In this document: piece after piece, positions 8,995 to 18,591 of the stretch
Layout: each line of letters opens with the position of its first letter
How positions within the stretch are numbered: the stretch's first letter is position 1
Made by a program: the position numbers and the translations under genes
DNA from: JAENVU01 sp963756815
GTDB taxonomy: Bacteria; Actinomycetota; Acidimicrobiia; IMCC26256; JAENVU01
DNA: 64,000 nucleotides
Assembly (NCBI GenBank): GCA_963756815.1
Contig: CAVWPR010000046.1
Location: 1-64,000, forward strand
Direction of reading: 5' to 3'
The notes under the pieces: generated by a model
What the model was told of the DNA's origin: nothing
Seen by the model: only the letters and a program-made list of their open reading frames with translations
Database searches by the model: none

Positions 8995-11404
8995 TTGGCG
9001 CGTTCGAGGGTGTGGAACGCGATCCAGCCGGGCACGATCGGGATCCAGAACGTGGCCAGCCGGAAGAGGAACACCGCCGGCACCGCGGCGCCGTTGTCCA
9101 ACCCCGCGGCAACGAGCCCGGCGATCACCGCCGCCTCGAGCGCGCCGAGTCCGCCCGGTGTCGGTGCGACCACCGCGATCGCCGCACCGACGAGGTAGAC
9201 CGCGCCCACCTGGACGAGGCTCAGGCCCCCGCCGAAGGCCTGCACCGAGAAGAACAGCGCCAGGATGTAGCGCGACGCTCAACAGCGCCGACCCGCCGAG
9301 GAGGAGCGCGAGCTTCAGCGGGCTCCGCACCGTCCGGGCGACGCCGTCGAGCGAGCGCCGCACGACCGGGAACACCTTGTCGCGGATCTGATGGCGGACA
9401 CCCGGGATCGCGAGCCCGATGCCGGCCACCACCGCGACCGCGGCGACGCCGTAGAGGATCACGATCGGGTCGGGCAGCGAGATCGAGCCGAACGCGGACC
9501 GGCCCGCCCACACGAGGAACAGCACCATCAACAGGACGTGCACGACGAAGCCGGCGACGGTGTCGAGGCCGACGCTCGACACCGCGACGGCGCTGTCGAC
9601 GCCGGCCTTCTGGAGGAAGCGCGTGCTGAGCGCCATCCCGCCGATCCCCGCGGGTGCGAGCGTCGTGGTGAACGACGTCGCGACCTGCGCCCAGAACGTT
9701 GGCATCGTCGGCAGTCGGTGCGGGACCGAGCCCGCGAGCGCGAGCGCGGCCGCGACGTAGGTGACCACCGACATCGCGAGCGCGAGGGGGAACCAGGCCC
9801 AGTTCGCGTTCTGCACCTGGCGCAGGATCGCCGGGACATCGGCGAACTGGGGGATGAGGAAGTACGTCGCGAGCGCGAGCGACCCGACGGTGAGCACGGT
9901 GCGCTTGTTGATCCGGTCGATCGCGGCGTACTCCGGCTCCGCGACCGCGCACCGGTCGGCGACGGTGCGTCGGAGCTCGGCGAGGAGCCCCGAGTGGTGA
10001 CGGAAGGCATCGCGCGTCGCCGTGCTCAGTGCACCGGGCTGGACGAGCGGCAGGGCCGCCGCCACCGCGTCGCGACCCAGCGTCGCCACCGCGCGGTCGA
10101 CGGCCCGGGCGGGACCGACGACCAGGGTGAGCGCGGTGAGGAGCTGGGCGAGATCGGTATCGAGCACGTCGTCGGACGCCGCGACCTCGCTGAAGCCGAA
10201 GTCGACGACCCACGGGTCGCCCGTGGCGTCGAGGCGGAGGTTGGAGAGCCGGAGGTTGCGGTGGGCGATGCGGTGGGTGCGCAGGACGACGAGCTGCGCC
10301 CACACGCGGTCGAGCACCGCGTCGTCGAGCCGGCCGTCGTCGCAGTGCTCGAGGTCGGTGCCGTCGATGAGGTCGTACGCGAGCAGCATCGACTCGCTCC
10401 CGACCTCCGCGATCGCGCGCAGGCGGGGCGTGCGCACCCCGACATCACGCGCCTGGAGCGAGACGAGGGCCTCGTGCTCCACGATGCGGCGCAGCGACGT
10501 GAACGGCCGCTCGTCGCCGATGTCCTTGAGGCGGAGGAGCCGGTAGGTGCGGTAGAGGAGATCGGCCGAACGGTCCGACGGGACCGCGACACGTACGAGC
10601 AGCCGGCTCGCGTCCGTCAACGTCGCGACGTACCGGGTCCGCGAGCCGTCCCGTGGCGCGGGCTCGAGGTCCACGACCGCGAGCCCCGAGCCCCCGAGGG
10701 CGCGGCGGATCGCGGACCGCGGTGGGACGCTGGTCGGGTCGCCCGAACGCGAGCAGGACCAGGCAGCCGGACGTGGCGCCGATCGCCAACGCCACGAAGA
10801 GGTCGTCGGGCAGCGACGGGCTGACCATCAACCGCACCAACGCGAACACCACGATGAGTGCCGCACCCGTCCGACGCCACCGGCCGGAGACGAAGGGGGC
10901 GAGGATGATGAACGACGCCGCGATCTGGCCGAGGCCGCGCGGGTGGAGCAACCCGCTGGTCACGCCCGCCTGGCGCACCGCGTTCCGGGCCACCTCCTCG
11001 AAGCCACTGCGGTGGAGCCAGCCCGTGGCCAGCGCGAGCAGCACCGCGGTCAGCGCGTTCCCGACCACGATGTACCCGAGGAGCCGGTACCGGCGCAGCA
11101 GGAACGCGGGGACGAACACCGCGACCGCGACGATGCCGATCGTGATCTGCGCGGTCCCCGTGAGCAGCCGCTCGGCGCCCGGTGACTGCAGATCGATGAG
11201 CGCCACGATGCTGCGCTGGACGCCGGTGACGACGTCGGTGGCCCAGCGCGTGACGGCGAGCAACGCCAGGGCGGTCGTGCCGTAGGCGATGAGGCGCACG
11301 ACGTCGCTCGGCGATCGTGCGTACCCGATGACCGCGTCGTCCGGCTCCGGTGCGCCGAGCATCTCCGCGACGCGCCCGCGCGGGTGGGTGTCGGTCGTGC
11401 TCAC
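8985..11404 (-). pseudogene. Lysylphosphatidylglycerol synthase-type flippase fused to kinase-like domain, two frameshifts
   Basis: Large membrane protein (about 805 residues once repaired). The N-terminal part has about six membrane segments (from GTTALALLAVTRW to VALAIGATSGCLVLLAFG). The middle is a RIO/ABC1-like kinase fold with AHRNLRLSNL and VVDFGFSE. The C-terminal part is the lysylphosphatidylglycerol synthase TM (UPF0104/YbhN) domain, with a glycine-rich VAPTPGGLGALEAAV motif. Frameshifts near 10735 and 9275 split it. The kinase catalytic loop reads HRN rather than HxD, so the base aspartate is missing and the domain may be a pseudokinase. It starts with GTG 11404. A role in envelope lipid or precursor transport is inferred from the family. 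Confidence 0.8.
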
Positions 11405-11548
11405 CCGAGCTCACGCGTCGACGCGCGTCGGGCGAGCTCGGTCGCGTCGATCACCGGTGCAGGCTACCGAGGGCCGATCGACCGGAGGTCGACGGACGAG
11501 GATCCGGTTGACCGAGGGTTGACGCGCCTCGGCGTACAAGGGTTCGCA

Positions 11549-13039
11549 ATGGCAGTGGGAGTCGAGGCGGTGACGCGGCGACGGCTCGACGGCAGAGCCG
11601 TGGTGGCGCTCGGCGTGTTCGTCGCCGTCGTGCTCCGCTGGTGGGTCCTGCGCAGCCCGCTCGGCCGGGTCGACGGAGACGAGGCGGTGGTCGGGCTGAT
11701 GGGCATGGCCTTCTCGCACGGCCACCTCAGCGCGATGTTCTGGGGCCAGAACTACGGTGGCGCCATCGAGCCGGCGGCGACCGGACTCGCCTTCTTCGCG
11801 CTGGGGCCGTCCCGTTGGGCACTCAAGCTCGTACCCGTCGTCTTCGCCGCCACGAGCGCGCTCGTTCTGTGGCGTATCGGTCGGCGCGTCCTCGAGGCGC
11901 GCGCGGCAGCGTTCGCGGGCGCGCTGCTGCTCGTCTATCCGCCGTTCTCGGTGTGGTGGTCGACCAAGGCCCGGGGCATCTACTGGTCGGCGCTGGTCCT
12001 CGTGCTGCTCGGCGTGCTGTTCGCGCTCAGGTACGTGGAGGCCGGCCGGCGCGCTGATCTCGTCGCGTTCGGTGTGTTCGCCGGGATGGGTTGGTGGACG
12101 AATCCGCAAACGGTGTTCGTGTTCGTGCCCTTGGGCATCTGGCTGACCGTCCGGTGCTTCGCGCGACGCGAGCTGTGGCTGGTCGCTCCGGCCGCGGCGC
12201 TCGGCGCGCTGCCATGGCTCTGGTGGAACGCGCACCATTCCTGGGCCTCGATGGACCTGCGCGACCGTCTGGCCCGGTCGACGTATCTCGAACGGCTGCA
12301 GCTGCTCGCCTTCCGGAGCCTGCCGCAGGCGCTCGGACTCCGTGCCCCGTACACCGGTCGATGGCTCATGGGGCCGGTCGGCCCGGTGCTGTACGTCGCC
12401 GCGCTCGCGGGCTTCGCCGTCTTCGTCACGTCGATGGTCCGCCGCCGAGGCGCGGAGGGACGACGGTGGCAGCCCGTCCTGATCGTGATGCTCGGCTACC
12501 CGCTCGTCTACGCGATCCCGATCCAGACCGTCTACACCGGCGAGCCACGGTTCCTGCAGCTCCTGGTGCCGTTCGCGATCCTGCTCGCGTGCCGCGCCCT
12601 CGTCACGCCGAAGCGCCAACTCGTCGCGCTGGTGGCGGCACTCGCTGTGACCGTGTCCGTGCTGGGTGCGCTCGTGACAACGACCAATCGCGAAGCCGCC
12701 TACAAGGAGGCACACCCACCCGATCTCACTCGCCTCACACGTGTGCTGCACGACCAACACGTCCGTGCCGTTCGCGCCGGATACTGGGTCGCGTACCCGA
12801 TCAGCTTCGATTCGCGCCGGACGATCCTCGCCGACTCGCGGGGCGTGGTCCGGGACCGAGCCGCGCAGCACCGTGCCGTGCAGGTCGGGCCGTCGGCGTA
12901 CGTCGTCCGGCGCGGCGGTCGCGACGACCACCGCCTGGGCACCCGTCTCCTTGCGGCGCAAGATCCCTACCGTCGTGTCGCGTTCGGGCAGTTCGCCGTG
13001 TACCGGGTCGATCACCTGGCCGACCGGTCCATCCGTTGA
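11549..13039 (+). CDS. Glycosyltransferase family 39-like membrane protein
   Basis: Intact 496-residue polytopic protein of the dolichyl-phosphate-mannose mannosyltransferase (GT-C, GT39/ArnT-like) class, which moves a sugar from a polyprenyl-phosphate donor to an acceptor outside the membrane. The first outer loop carries the acidic catalytic motif (GRVDGDEAVVGL), followed by an ENYGG-like FWGQNYGGAIEP. About ten membrane helices follow and then a 110-residue soluble tail. ATG 11549 is used; it is divergent from the flippase-kinase. Acceptor and sugar are unknown. Confidence 0.8.
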   Translation: MAVGVEAVTRRRLDGRAVVALGVFVAVVLRWWVLRSPLGRVDGDEAVVGLMGMAFSHGHLSAMFWGQNYGGAIEPAATGLAFFALGPSRWALKLVPVVFAATSALVLWRIGRRVLEARAAAFAGALLLVYPPFSVWWSTKARGIYWSALVLVLLGVLFALRYVEAGRRADLVAFGVFAGMGWWTNPQTVFVFVPLGIWLTVRCFARRELWLVAPAAALGALPWLWWNAHHSWASMDLRDRLARSTYLERLQLLAFRSLPQALGLRAPYTGRWLMGPVGPVLYVAALAGFAVFVTSMVRRRGAEGRRWQPVLIVMLGYPLVYAIPIQTVYTGEPRFLQLLVPFAILLACRALVTPKRQLVALVAALAVTVSVLGALVTTTNREAAYKEAHPPDLTRLTRVLHDQHVRAVRAGYWVAYPISFDSRRTILADSRGVVRDRAAQHRAVQVGPSAYVVRRGGRDDHRLGTRLLAAQDPYRRVAFGQFAVYRVDHLADRSIR

Positions 13040-13147
13040 GCGTTCCCGGCGGGGTCCGTCGCAGGTCGTCGACGGGCGGTGCCGACTTGGCCGAATCCTG
13101 GCGTGTCCGATCCTCACGATCCGGTCGTGTGGGCGCGAATCTGAGTC

Positions 13148-14418
13148 GTGCGCAGACGTCCCACTCGACGGGAGCTGAGGGTGCGGCGGTCGTTCGCCCT
13201 CTTGGTGGTCATCGCCACGATCGGCGGCCTCTATTTCGCATGGATGGGACTGACGTCGGGCGGCGCAAGCGCGCGCGAGGTCCGTGCTCGGAGCGTTCGC
13301 ATCGGCGCTCCGCAGGCGCGCGCCCCTCGGCACCGCCGCCGCGTGCCGTGTACGCGGCCACGTCGACCGTTCGTCCGGATGTGGCGACCGATCTCCGGCG
13401 CGTCTACGTACCCAGCGGTCGAGCCGACAAGGTCGCAGCCATCGATCCGGTCACCAAGCCGATCGTGGCGGAGTTCTCGACCGGGAAGCGGGAGCACCCC
13501 GCAGCACGTGGTTCCGTCGTACGACCTCAAGACGTTGTGGGTGCTCGACAACAAGAGTGACCGTGTCGTCCCCATCGACGCGCACACCGGCGCGATCGGC
13601 ACGCCGATCGCAGTGAACGATCCGTACAACCTCTACTTCACTCCTGACGGCCGATCCGCGATCGTCGTGGCGGAGCTGCACTCGCGGCTCGACTTCCGCG
13701 ATCCCCACACCATGGCGCTCCAGCAGAGCGTGGCGATCCCAGTCGTGCCGCGGCATCAACCATGCCGACTTCTCGTCGGACGGCAGCTACATGCTCGTGA
13801 CGTGCGAGTACGGCGGCGGGATCGCCAAGGTCGATCTGGCGACCCGCACCGTGACCGGCTCCCTGCAACTGCCGACGGCTCCGGGGCGGCCTGCGGTGAT
13901 GGCGATGATGCCGGACCACTCCATGGCCGGCTCGATGCCACAGGACATCCGTCTGAGTCCCGACGGCACCAAGTTCTACGTGGCCGACATGCTCCAGGGC
14001 GGCGTGCACGTCATCTCGGGTGAGCATCTCCGAGAGCTCGGCTTCATACCGACGGGCGTCGGTGCGCACAGCATCACGCCGAGTCACGACGGCACTGTGC
14101 TCTACGTCGCGAACCGGGGATCCGCGAACGACGCGGCGCGCCGCATCAACCGGGCAGCGTGAGCGTGATCGCGTCGCGACCGACACGGTGATTTCCACCT
14201 GGACGATCCCCGGCGGTGGCAGCCCCGACATGGGCAACCTGAACGCGGCGGGAACCGAGCTGTGGCTGTCCGGACGGTTCGACGACGAGGTGTACGTGTT
14301 CGACACCACGTCCGGCGCACTGAGCGCCCGCATCCCGGTGCCCCGCGGGCCCCACGGTCTGACGGTGTGGCCGCAGCCGGGCCGGTTCTCGCTCGGCCAC
14401 ACCGGCAACATGCGCTAG
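13148..14418 (+). pseudogene. YVTN-type beta-propeller protein, several frameshifts
   Basis: Membrane-anchored or secreted protein starting with GTG at 13148; a hydrophobic N-terminal helix (FALLVVIATIGGLYFAW) is followed by YVTN-like propeller blades: DLRRVYVPSGRADKVAAIDP, LWVLDNKSDRVVPIDAHTG, LVTCEYGGGIAKVDLATR, KFYVADMLQGGVHVIS and TELWLSGRFDDEVYVFDT. The blades lie in three frames, with breaks near 13300, 13495, 13755 and 14155. Such propellers bind partners or ligands; no enzyme residues are evident. The 3' end overlaps the convergent glycosidase gene by 4 bp. Confidence 0.7.
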
Positions 14419-15697
14419 CGCGCGAAGAGCGCGACGAAGTCGCGAGAGTTCCCGGTGAGGTAGCGCTCCGGCGCCCGGTCCATGTTCGGCAACAGGCGTG
14501 CTCCTCGGATCGGTCCAGCCGCGCCGCCGCCGGTGTACGTGAAGTAGCTCACCCAGGCCGTGTTGATGTCGAGCTCCATCGCCCGTACCGCCCCGGCCCG
14601 GATGAGGACGTCGGCGAGGGTGCCGACGTTGAGCGCCGGACCACCGACGTAGATCAGGTTGCCGCGGGCATCCACTCCGACTCCCGAGCGCCATACGTAC
14701 ACCCGACCGCCGAGCGTGTCACCCCAAAGATGCGTGTCGTTCGGGTCGCCGGCGGCGAGGTTCTGCGCGCCGTCGACGAGGAGGCTCAGGTTCTGGCGCA
14801 CGCTGGCGACGTTGGGACCCATCGTCACGTCGCGACCCCAGACGCCCACGGTCATCGACCCGTCGGTGAAGATCACGAGCGAGGCGCGACCGTCGACGAG
14901 CGGTCGAACCGTCTGGCCTTCCGTGTAGTACCCGCCGAGGGAGGGTCGAGCTTGAATCCCGAGTTGAATCCGGCGACGAGCCCGGGATAGTCGCTCGGCG
15001 CGATGCGCGCCGGATGGGTCCACGGCCCTCCGCCGGGGAGCTCGATGCCGTTGTAGAGCGCGCCGCGGAGCCGACTCGCGTCCATCCACACCGCGCCGAC
15101 GACCTCGCTCGTGTGGATCGGGTCGGGGCGCAGGAACGCCTCGTACACGGTGGCCCTGCCGTTGACCTCCTTACCGGTCGGCGTCCACACGCCTTCGTTC
15201 GGCAACGGCGACGACGCGAATGGCGTGATGGGCGGCGGCAGCACCTGGGCGGGAACCGACGGAGCGACCGGTAGACGCACCACCGCCGTCGCCCGGTGCG
15301 CCGTCGGAAGCCGGTCGCCTTTCGGCAGGCCTCCGATCGGCGGGGGGTGGTTCGTGTACCACCAGTTCTCGACGTGGTTCACGATCCCGTTGCCGCCGTG
15401 GTCGCGAACCCATTCGACCAACTTCGTCGATGTTGCCTCGCCGGTCGGCCGCGCGAGTGCGATGCCGATCGACCACGTCAGCGAAGCGGACGCGATCAGC
15501 AGCGCCACCAGCAACGACCGTCGGGTGATCCGGTTCACGCGGCGAACGCGCCGCGCTTGGCGTGCCGCTTCGCCGCCCGACGCGCCCGCTTCGAGCGCGG
15601 AGGGTCGGGGAGGGACCGGGTGGCGACGGCGCGACCGCGCCGTGGCCGGACGCGAAGAGCATGAAGGCTCATGCGATCGAACCTCGACCGAGGACAT
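14415..15697 (-). pseudogene. Phosphodiester glycosidase (NAGPA) family protein, one frameshift
   Basis: Exported protein with a C-terminal NAGPA/DUF2233 domain, the family of the enzyme that removes N-acetylglucosamine from phosphodiesters; in bacteria it is found with cell-wall or exopolysaccharide genes. A basic N-terminus and membrane helix (SLLVALLIASASLTWSIGIAL) lie near residues 55-75. Domain landmarks are FNSGFKL, GGYYTEGQ, VRQNLSLLVDG, GVDARGNLIYVGG and MELDINTAWV. One frameshift near 14945 splits FNSGFKL from GGYYTEGQ. The start is uncertain: ATG 15697, or GTG 15538 just before the helix. Confidence 0.8.
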
Positions 15698-15797
15698 GGA
15701 CGACGAGAAGACTCCCAGGTCCTCGGCGGGGTACGGCCACGTCACGAGCCAGTTGCCGACGTGTTTACCGTCGACCGCCGCAATCCATACCGAACGT

Positions 15798-16583
15798 TCA
15801 CTTCCGCGAGTGCTTCGGACGCTGCGGCGAGGACCCGACGAGATCGCGTCGAGTCCTGATCGCGTCAGTGGGTGCGAGCTCGTTGCGCAGCGCGCCCTCG
15901 GTGAGCTCGGTGATGCCGTAGCTGATGACGCCCAGCGCGACGAGTGGCCTGCGCTCGAGCGTCCACGCGATCGGGCCGCGGACGGGATGCGACGTGGCCG
16001 CGAGGACCGCGAGCGCGGCGAGCGCGCACAGGGGGAACCCGGCGCGGTAGAGCCAGGTGCCCTCGCCCCGCGTCCACGCGATCGCGAGGACGTGGACCCG
16101 AGCTGGTCCCGGAGACACGGGGTCGTGGCCGCCATCGTCGCCCCGGGCACCGCGAGGATCGACGACGAGTAGAAGCCGGAGACGACGAAGCGCCAGTTCG
16201 CGACGTAGCCGACGGTGGCGAGGGCCTCGCCCCGGATCCCGCCGAGCTCGGTGGGGGACGCAAGGACGCTCGCGTACACCGCGACGCCGGCGAGCACGAG
16301 TACGAGCGCAGGGAGGAGGCGCCGGGCTCGTCGTCCCCAGAACGCGAGGACGTGCACGCGGCCCGCTCGCACGCGTCTCCGCAAGGAGCAGCGACGTGAT
16401 GAGGTACCCCGAGAGCACGAAGAAGAGGTCGACGCCGAGGTACCCGCCGCGCAGGTAGCCGCCGTGGAACAGCACGACGCCGACCACGGCCGCGCCCCGG
16501 ACGCCGTCGAGCGCCCGCACGTGTGGAATACGCCCCCCAGCGTCCTGCACGCCCAGGGGGTACCCGGGCCCACTCGTGCGCAC
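15798..16583 (-). pseudogene. Acyltransferase 3 (OafA-like) pseudogene with internal deletion
   Basis: Remnant of a membrane O-acyltransferase that would acetylate or acylate surface sugars. The N-terminal family motif is clear (VRALDGVRGAAVVGVVLFH, GGYLGVDLFFVLSGYLITSLLL), then in another frame WGRRARRLLPALVLVLAG and YVANWRFVVSGFY. The segment that should follow (SP..HxWSLAVEEQFY and several helices, over 100 residues) is missing, and sequence resumes at a late helix (WLYRAGFPLCALAALAVL) and RPLVALGVISYGI without the LWHWP motif. Unlike most frameshifted genes here, a true deletion is present, so this is probably non-functional. Start is taken as GTG 16583. Confidence 0.7.
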
Positions 16584-16619
16584 CTCAACGTCCGGCCAAC
16601 TCCGTCGGGCCGCGATGCA

Positions 16620-16672
16620 CGAACCCACGCGCAGAATCGAGCATTTTTCGTCACTTCTGCGCACCAATTCGG
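16620..16672 (+). repeat. 53-bp dispersed element, copy 1
   Basis: CGAACCCACGCGCAGA (16620-16635), a 19-bp variable spacer, then TTCTGCGCACCAATTCGG (16655-16672). The second copy at 50682-50734 has both flanks identical and the same 19-bp spacer length, in opposite orientation. GCGCAGA and TCTGCGC form an inverted pair across the spacer. Here it lies 58 bp upstream of the gene at 16731. Confidence 0.65.
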
Positions 16673-16730
16673 GACCGTTGCGCTGACGGGACCGGTACGG
16701 TTCGCGCGTCCGCCCGATCGAGGAGCGCCG

Positions 16731-17189
16731 ATGACCGACAAGTCCGCCTTCACCGACGACGAATGGCACGCGCTGACCGACGCGCCGCTGCTCGTCACGA
16801 CCGCGGTCTTCCTCGCGGGAGAGCACGGTCCGATCTCGATGGTGAAGGAGGCGGCGGCCAGCGCCCGCACCATCTCGCGACCCGGTGAGCGCGGCGTCGC
16901 GAACGAGCTCGTGGGTCAGATCGTCGCCGAGGCCAACAACAAGGAAGCACGCGCGGAGATGAAGGAGCACCGTGGCCCCACGGTGCAGGCCGCGGTCGAG
17001 GGCGTGCTGCACGACCTCGCGCCGGCGGCGAGCGCGCTCCGGCAGCTGCCGCCGGAGGAGGCGACCCAGGTCGCGAACTGGCTGCTCGACATCGCCAAGG
17101 CGGTCGCGGCGTCGGCGAAGTCGGTGAACCCGGACGAGCAGGCGACGATCGACAAGCTGGCTGCGCTCTTCGGCGTCACCGGCGGCTGA
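16731..17189 (+). CDS. Hypothetical helical protein, 152 residues
   Basis: Intact protein of unknown function. ATG 16731 is preceded by GAGGAG. It starts MTDKSAFTDDEWHALTDAPLL and is predicted mostly alpha-helical without signal or membrane segments, so it should be cytosolic. The C-terminal third (NPDEQATIDKLAALFGV) is reminiscent of small TerB-like helical proteins, but this is a weak impression. The dispersed 53-bp element lies directly upstream and may affect its expression. Confidence 0.7.
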   Translation: MTDKSAFTDDEWHALTDAPLLVTTAVFLAGEHGPISMVKEAAASARTISRPGERGVANELVGQIVAEANNKEARAEMKEHRGPTVQAAVEGVLHDLAPAASALRQLPPEEATQVANWLLDIAKAVAASAKSVNPDEQATIDKLAALFGVTGG

Positions 17190-17217
17190 CGCCGCCGCCC
17201 GTCGCCCGCCGGCGGGC

Positions 17218-17415
17218 TCAGCCGCGCTGGGCCTCGTCGAACCGGGAGAGGAGCTCGCGGACCTCGTCGGCGCGGAACCGGCGGTGGCCGCCGACGGTGC
17301 GGACGGAGCTGATGAGGCGGTCCTGCGCCCAGCGGCTCACCGTCTTCGGGCTGACGCGGAACATCTCCGCCACCTCCGCCACGGTCAGCAACGTATGACC
17401 GGATTCGTCAGCCAT
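17218..17415 (-). CDS. BldC-like MerR-type DNA-binding protein
   Basis: 65-residue protein made of one winged helix-turn-helix: LLTVAEVAEMFRVSPKTVSRWAQ, a wing ISSVRTVGGHRRF and a final helix. This matches BldC of Streptomyces in size and sequence, a small regulator of development that binds DNA as head-to-tail oligomers, and is also close to excisionase-type proteins. ATG at 17413-17415 is chosen by alignment with that family. A well-formed promoter lies upstream (17454-17482). It is divergent from the ECF sigma factor. Confidence 0.85.
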   Translation of the reverse strand: MADESGHTLLTVAEVAEMFRVSPKTVSRWAQDRLISSVRTVGGHRRFRADEVRELLSRFDEAQRG

Positions 17416-17453
17416 GACACCCCGACTCCCGTATTCCCGTGAAATGATCCCGG

Positions 17454-17482
17454 ACGATACGATTGACCGTCGCAATGGTCAA
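17454..17482 (-). promoter_or_regulatory. Sigma-70-type promoter for the BldC-like gene
   Basis: On the minus strand TTGACC (17482-17477) is followed after exactly 17 bp by TATCGT (17459-17454), a good match to vegetative -35/-10 boxes, giving a leader of about 30-40 bases before ATG 17415. TTGACC is also one arm of a short inverted repeat with GGTCAA (17463-17468/17477-17482), so autoregulation is possible. Confidence 0.5.
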
Positions 17483-17868
17483 CGCGCCAACACGTGGATA
17501 TGCGCACCATTTGCCGGGACTTCATTGGCGCCTCGGCTCGCGTTCACATAGACGGGAAATCGACCATCCGGTGAACGGGGGACGTCGCAGCTCCCCCGAC
17601 ATGTCGACCGGCTGAACTCGGGGTGAAGCGTCGGTCTTTCCGGTATCAGGCGGGGCCGACCGTGCCCTCCGGTCGCGAGGGTGGCGCCGGGACGAGCCTT
17701 TCGGCCCACGAGGTTTTCCACCGCGGTGGACGAGCTTGTGGGTGTTCACGTTCCGGGCTTCTGGTCCTCGACGGGTGTTTCCGCAGCGTTTGTTTGTCCC
17801 GCCCGATTTGGCGCTTTACGTTGGTCGTGAAACGCCGAAATGTCTGACAGGGCCAGGGAGGCACCGTT
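17483..17868. other. Long intergenic region without a gene
   Basis: A 386-bp stretch between the divergent BldC-like and ECF sigma genes. It is locally less GC-rich than its neighbours and holds no convincing coding frame or tRNA. A long 5' leader or several promoters for the sigma factor gene are the likeliest content; no clear riboswitch or attenuator fold was seen by eye. Confidence 0.4.
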
Positions 17869-18450
17869 GTGGGGGTTTTCCCCGATGTCGAGATCGATGA
17901 CGCCTTGCGGGCGATGGTGGCCGGCGCCCGGGCCGGCGACGAGCGCAGCTGGGTGCTGCTCGTCGAGCGGTTCGACCGGCTGGTGTGGTCGGTCGTGCGC
18001 CACTCGGGGGTCGCGCCGGCCGACGCGGCCGAGCTGAACCAGATCGTCTGGGCCCGACTCGCCGAGCACCTGCCGAGGATCCAGCATCCGGAGCGGCTCG
18101 GCGCCTGGCTCGTCACGACGACCCGCCGCGAATGCCGCCGCCACCTCCGGCTCCGGAGCCGCGTGGTGTGCGAGGACACCGACGTCATCGACCTGCGTCT
18201 CGCCGACGCACCGGCGGCCGACACCGCGATGCTCGAGGCCGAGCGCGGCGGCGAGCTCCACGACGCGATCGCGGCCCTGCCGTGCCGGCAGCGGCGCCTG
18301 CTGACGATGCTGCTGCACGAGCCCTCGATCACCTACACCGAGCTCGCCGAGCAGCTCGACATGCCGATCGGCAGCATCGGTCCGACGCGCGCGCGTGCGC
18401 TGTCCGCCGTGCGCCGTCACCTCGGGCCCCACCTCGCGTCGACCGCCTGA
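17869..18450 (+). CDS. ECF-type RNA polymerase sigma factor
   Basis: 193-residue extracytoplasmic-function sigma factor. Region 2 reads AGDERSWVLLVERFDRLVWSVVRHSG, then LGAWLVTTTRRECRRHLR; region 4 reads IAALPCRQRRLLTMLLHEPSITYTELAEQ with the helix-turn-helix PIGSIGPTRARALSAVRRHL. The start is GTG 17869 with GGGAGG 8 bp upstream. No anti-sigma gene is adjacent. Its position next to the polysaccharide locus and just upstream of three phased TTCCGGAA sites suggests it may regulate that locus; this is inference. Confidence 0.85.
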   Translation: MGVFPDVEIDDALRAMVAGARAGDERSWVLLVERFDRLVWSVVRHSGVAPADAAELNQIVWARLAEHLPRIQHPERLGAWLVTTTRRECRRHLRLRSRVVCEDTDVIDLRLADAPAADTAMLEAERGGELHDAIAALPCRQRRLLTMLLHEPSITYTELAEQLDMPIGSIGPTRARALSAVRRHLGPHLASTA

Positions 18451-18468
18451 TCCCGCCGGGAGCAAACC

Positions 18469-18523
18469 GCGATCCCGTTCCGGAAGCGCGATCGGATTCC
18501 GGAAGCGCGATCCAATTCCGGAA
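18469..18523. repeat. Three phased 19-bp repeats containing TTCCGGAA palindromes
   Basis: Units of GCGATC, three variable bases, then TTCCGGAA start at 18469, 18488 and 18507, a strict 19-bp period. The 8-bp palindromes lie at 18478-18485, 18497-18504 and 18516-18523. The array sits between the ECF sigma stop (18450) and the secreted protein start (18592), as expected for a cooperative operator. Confidence 0.6.
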
Positions 18524-18591
18524 ATACACATTGCGCCCGCGTTCCGGTGGATCCTTCAGGATGCGCGGTCCGCGGTGCCGATACGCGTTGC

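Noticed and set aside
7540..10674. A 1044-codon open frame on the minus strand.
   Set aside because: Only the part above about 9275 belongs to the flippase-kinase gene; the rest is antisense to the acyltransferase and Arg-rich, a high-GC shadow after a frameshift.
17462..17482. TTGACC-N8-GGTCAA as a separate operator.
   Set aside because: One arm is the likely -35 box of the BldC-like promoter, so I describe it as part of the promoter.
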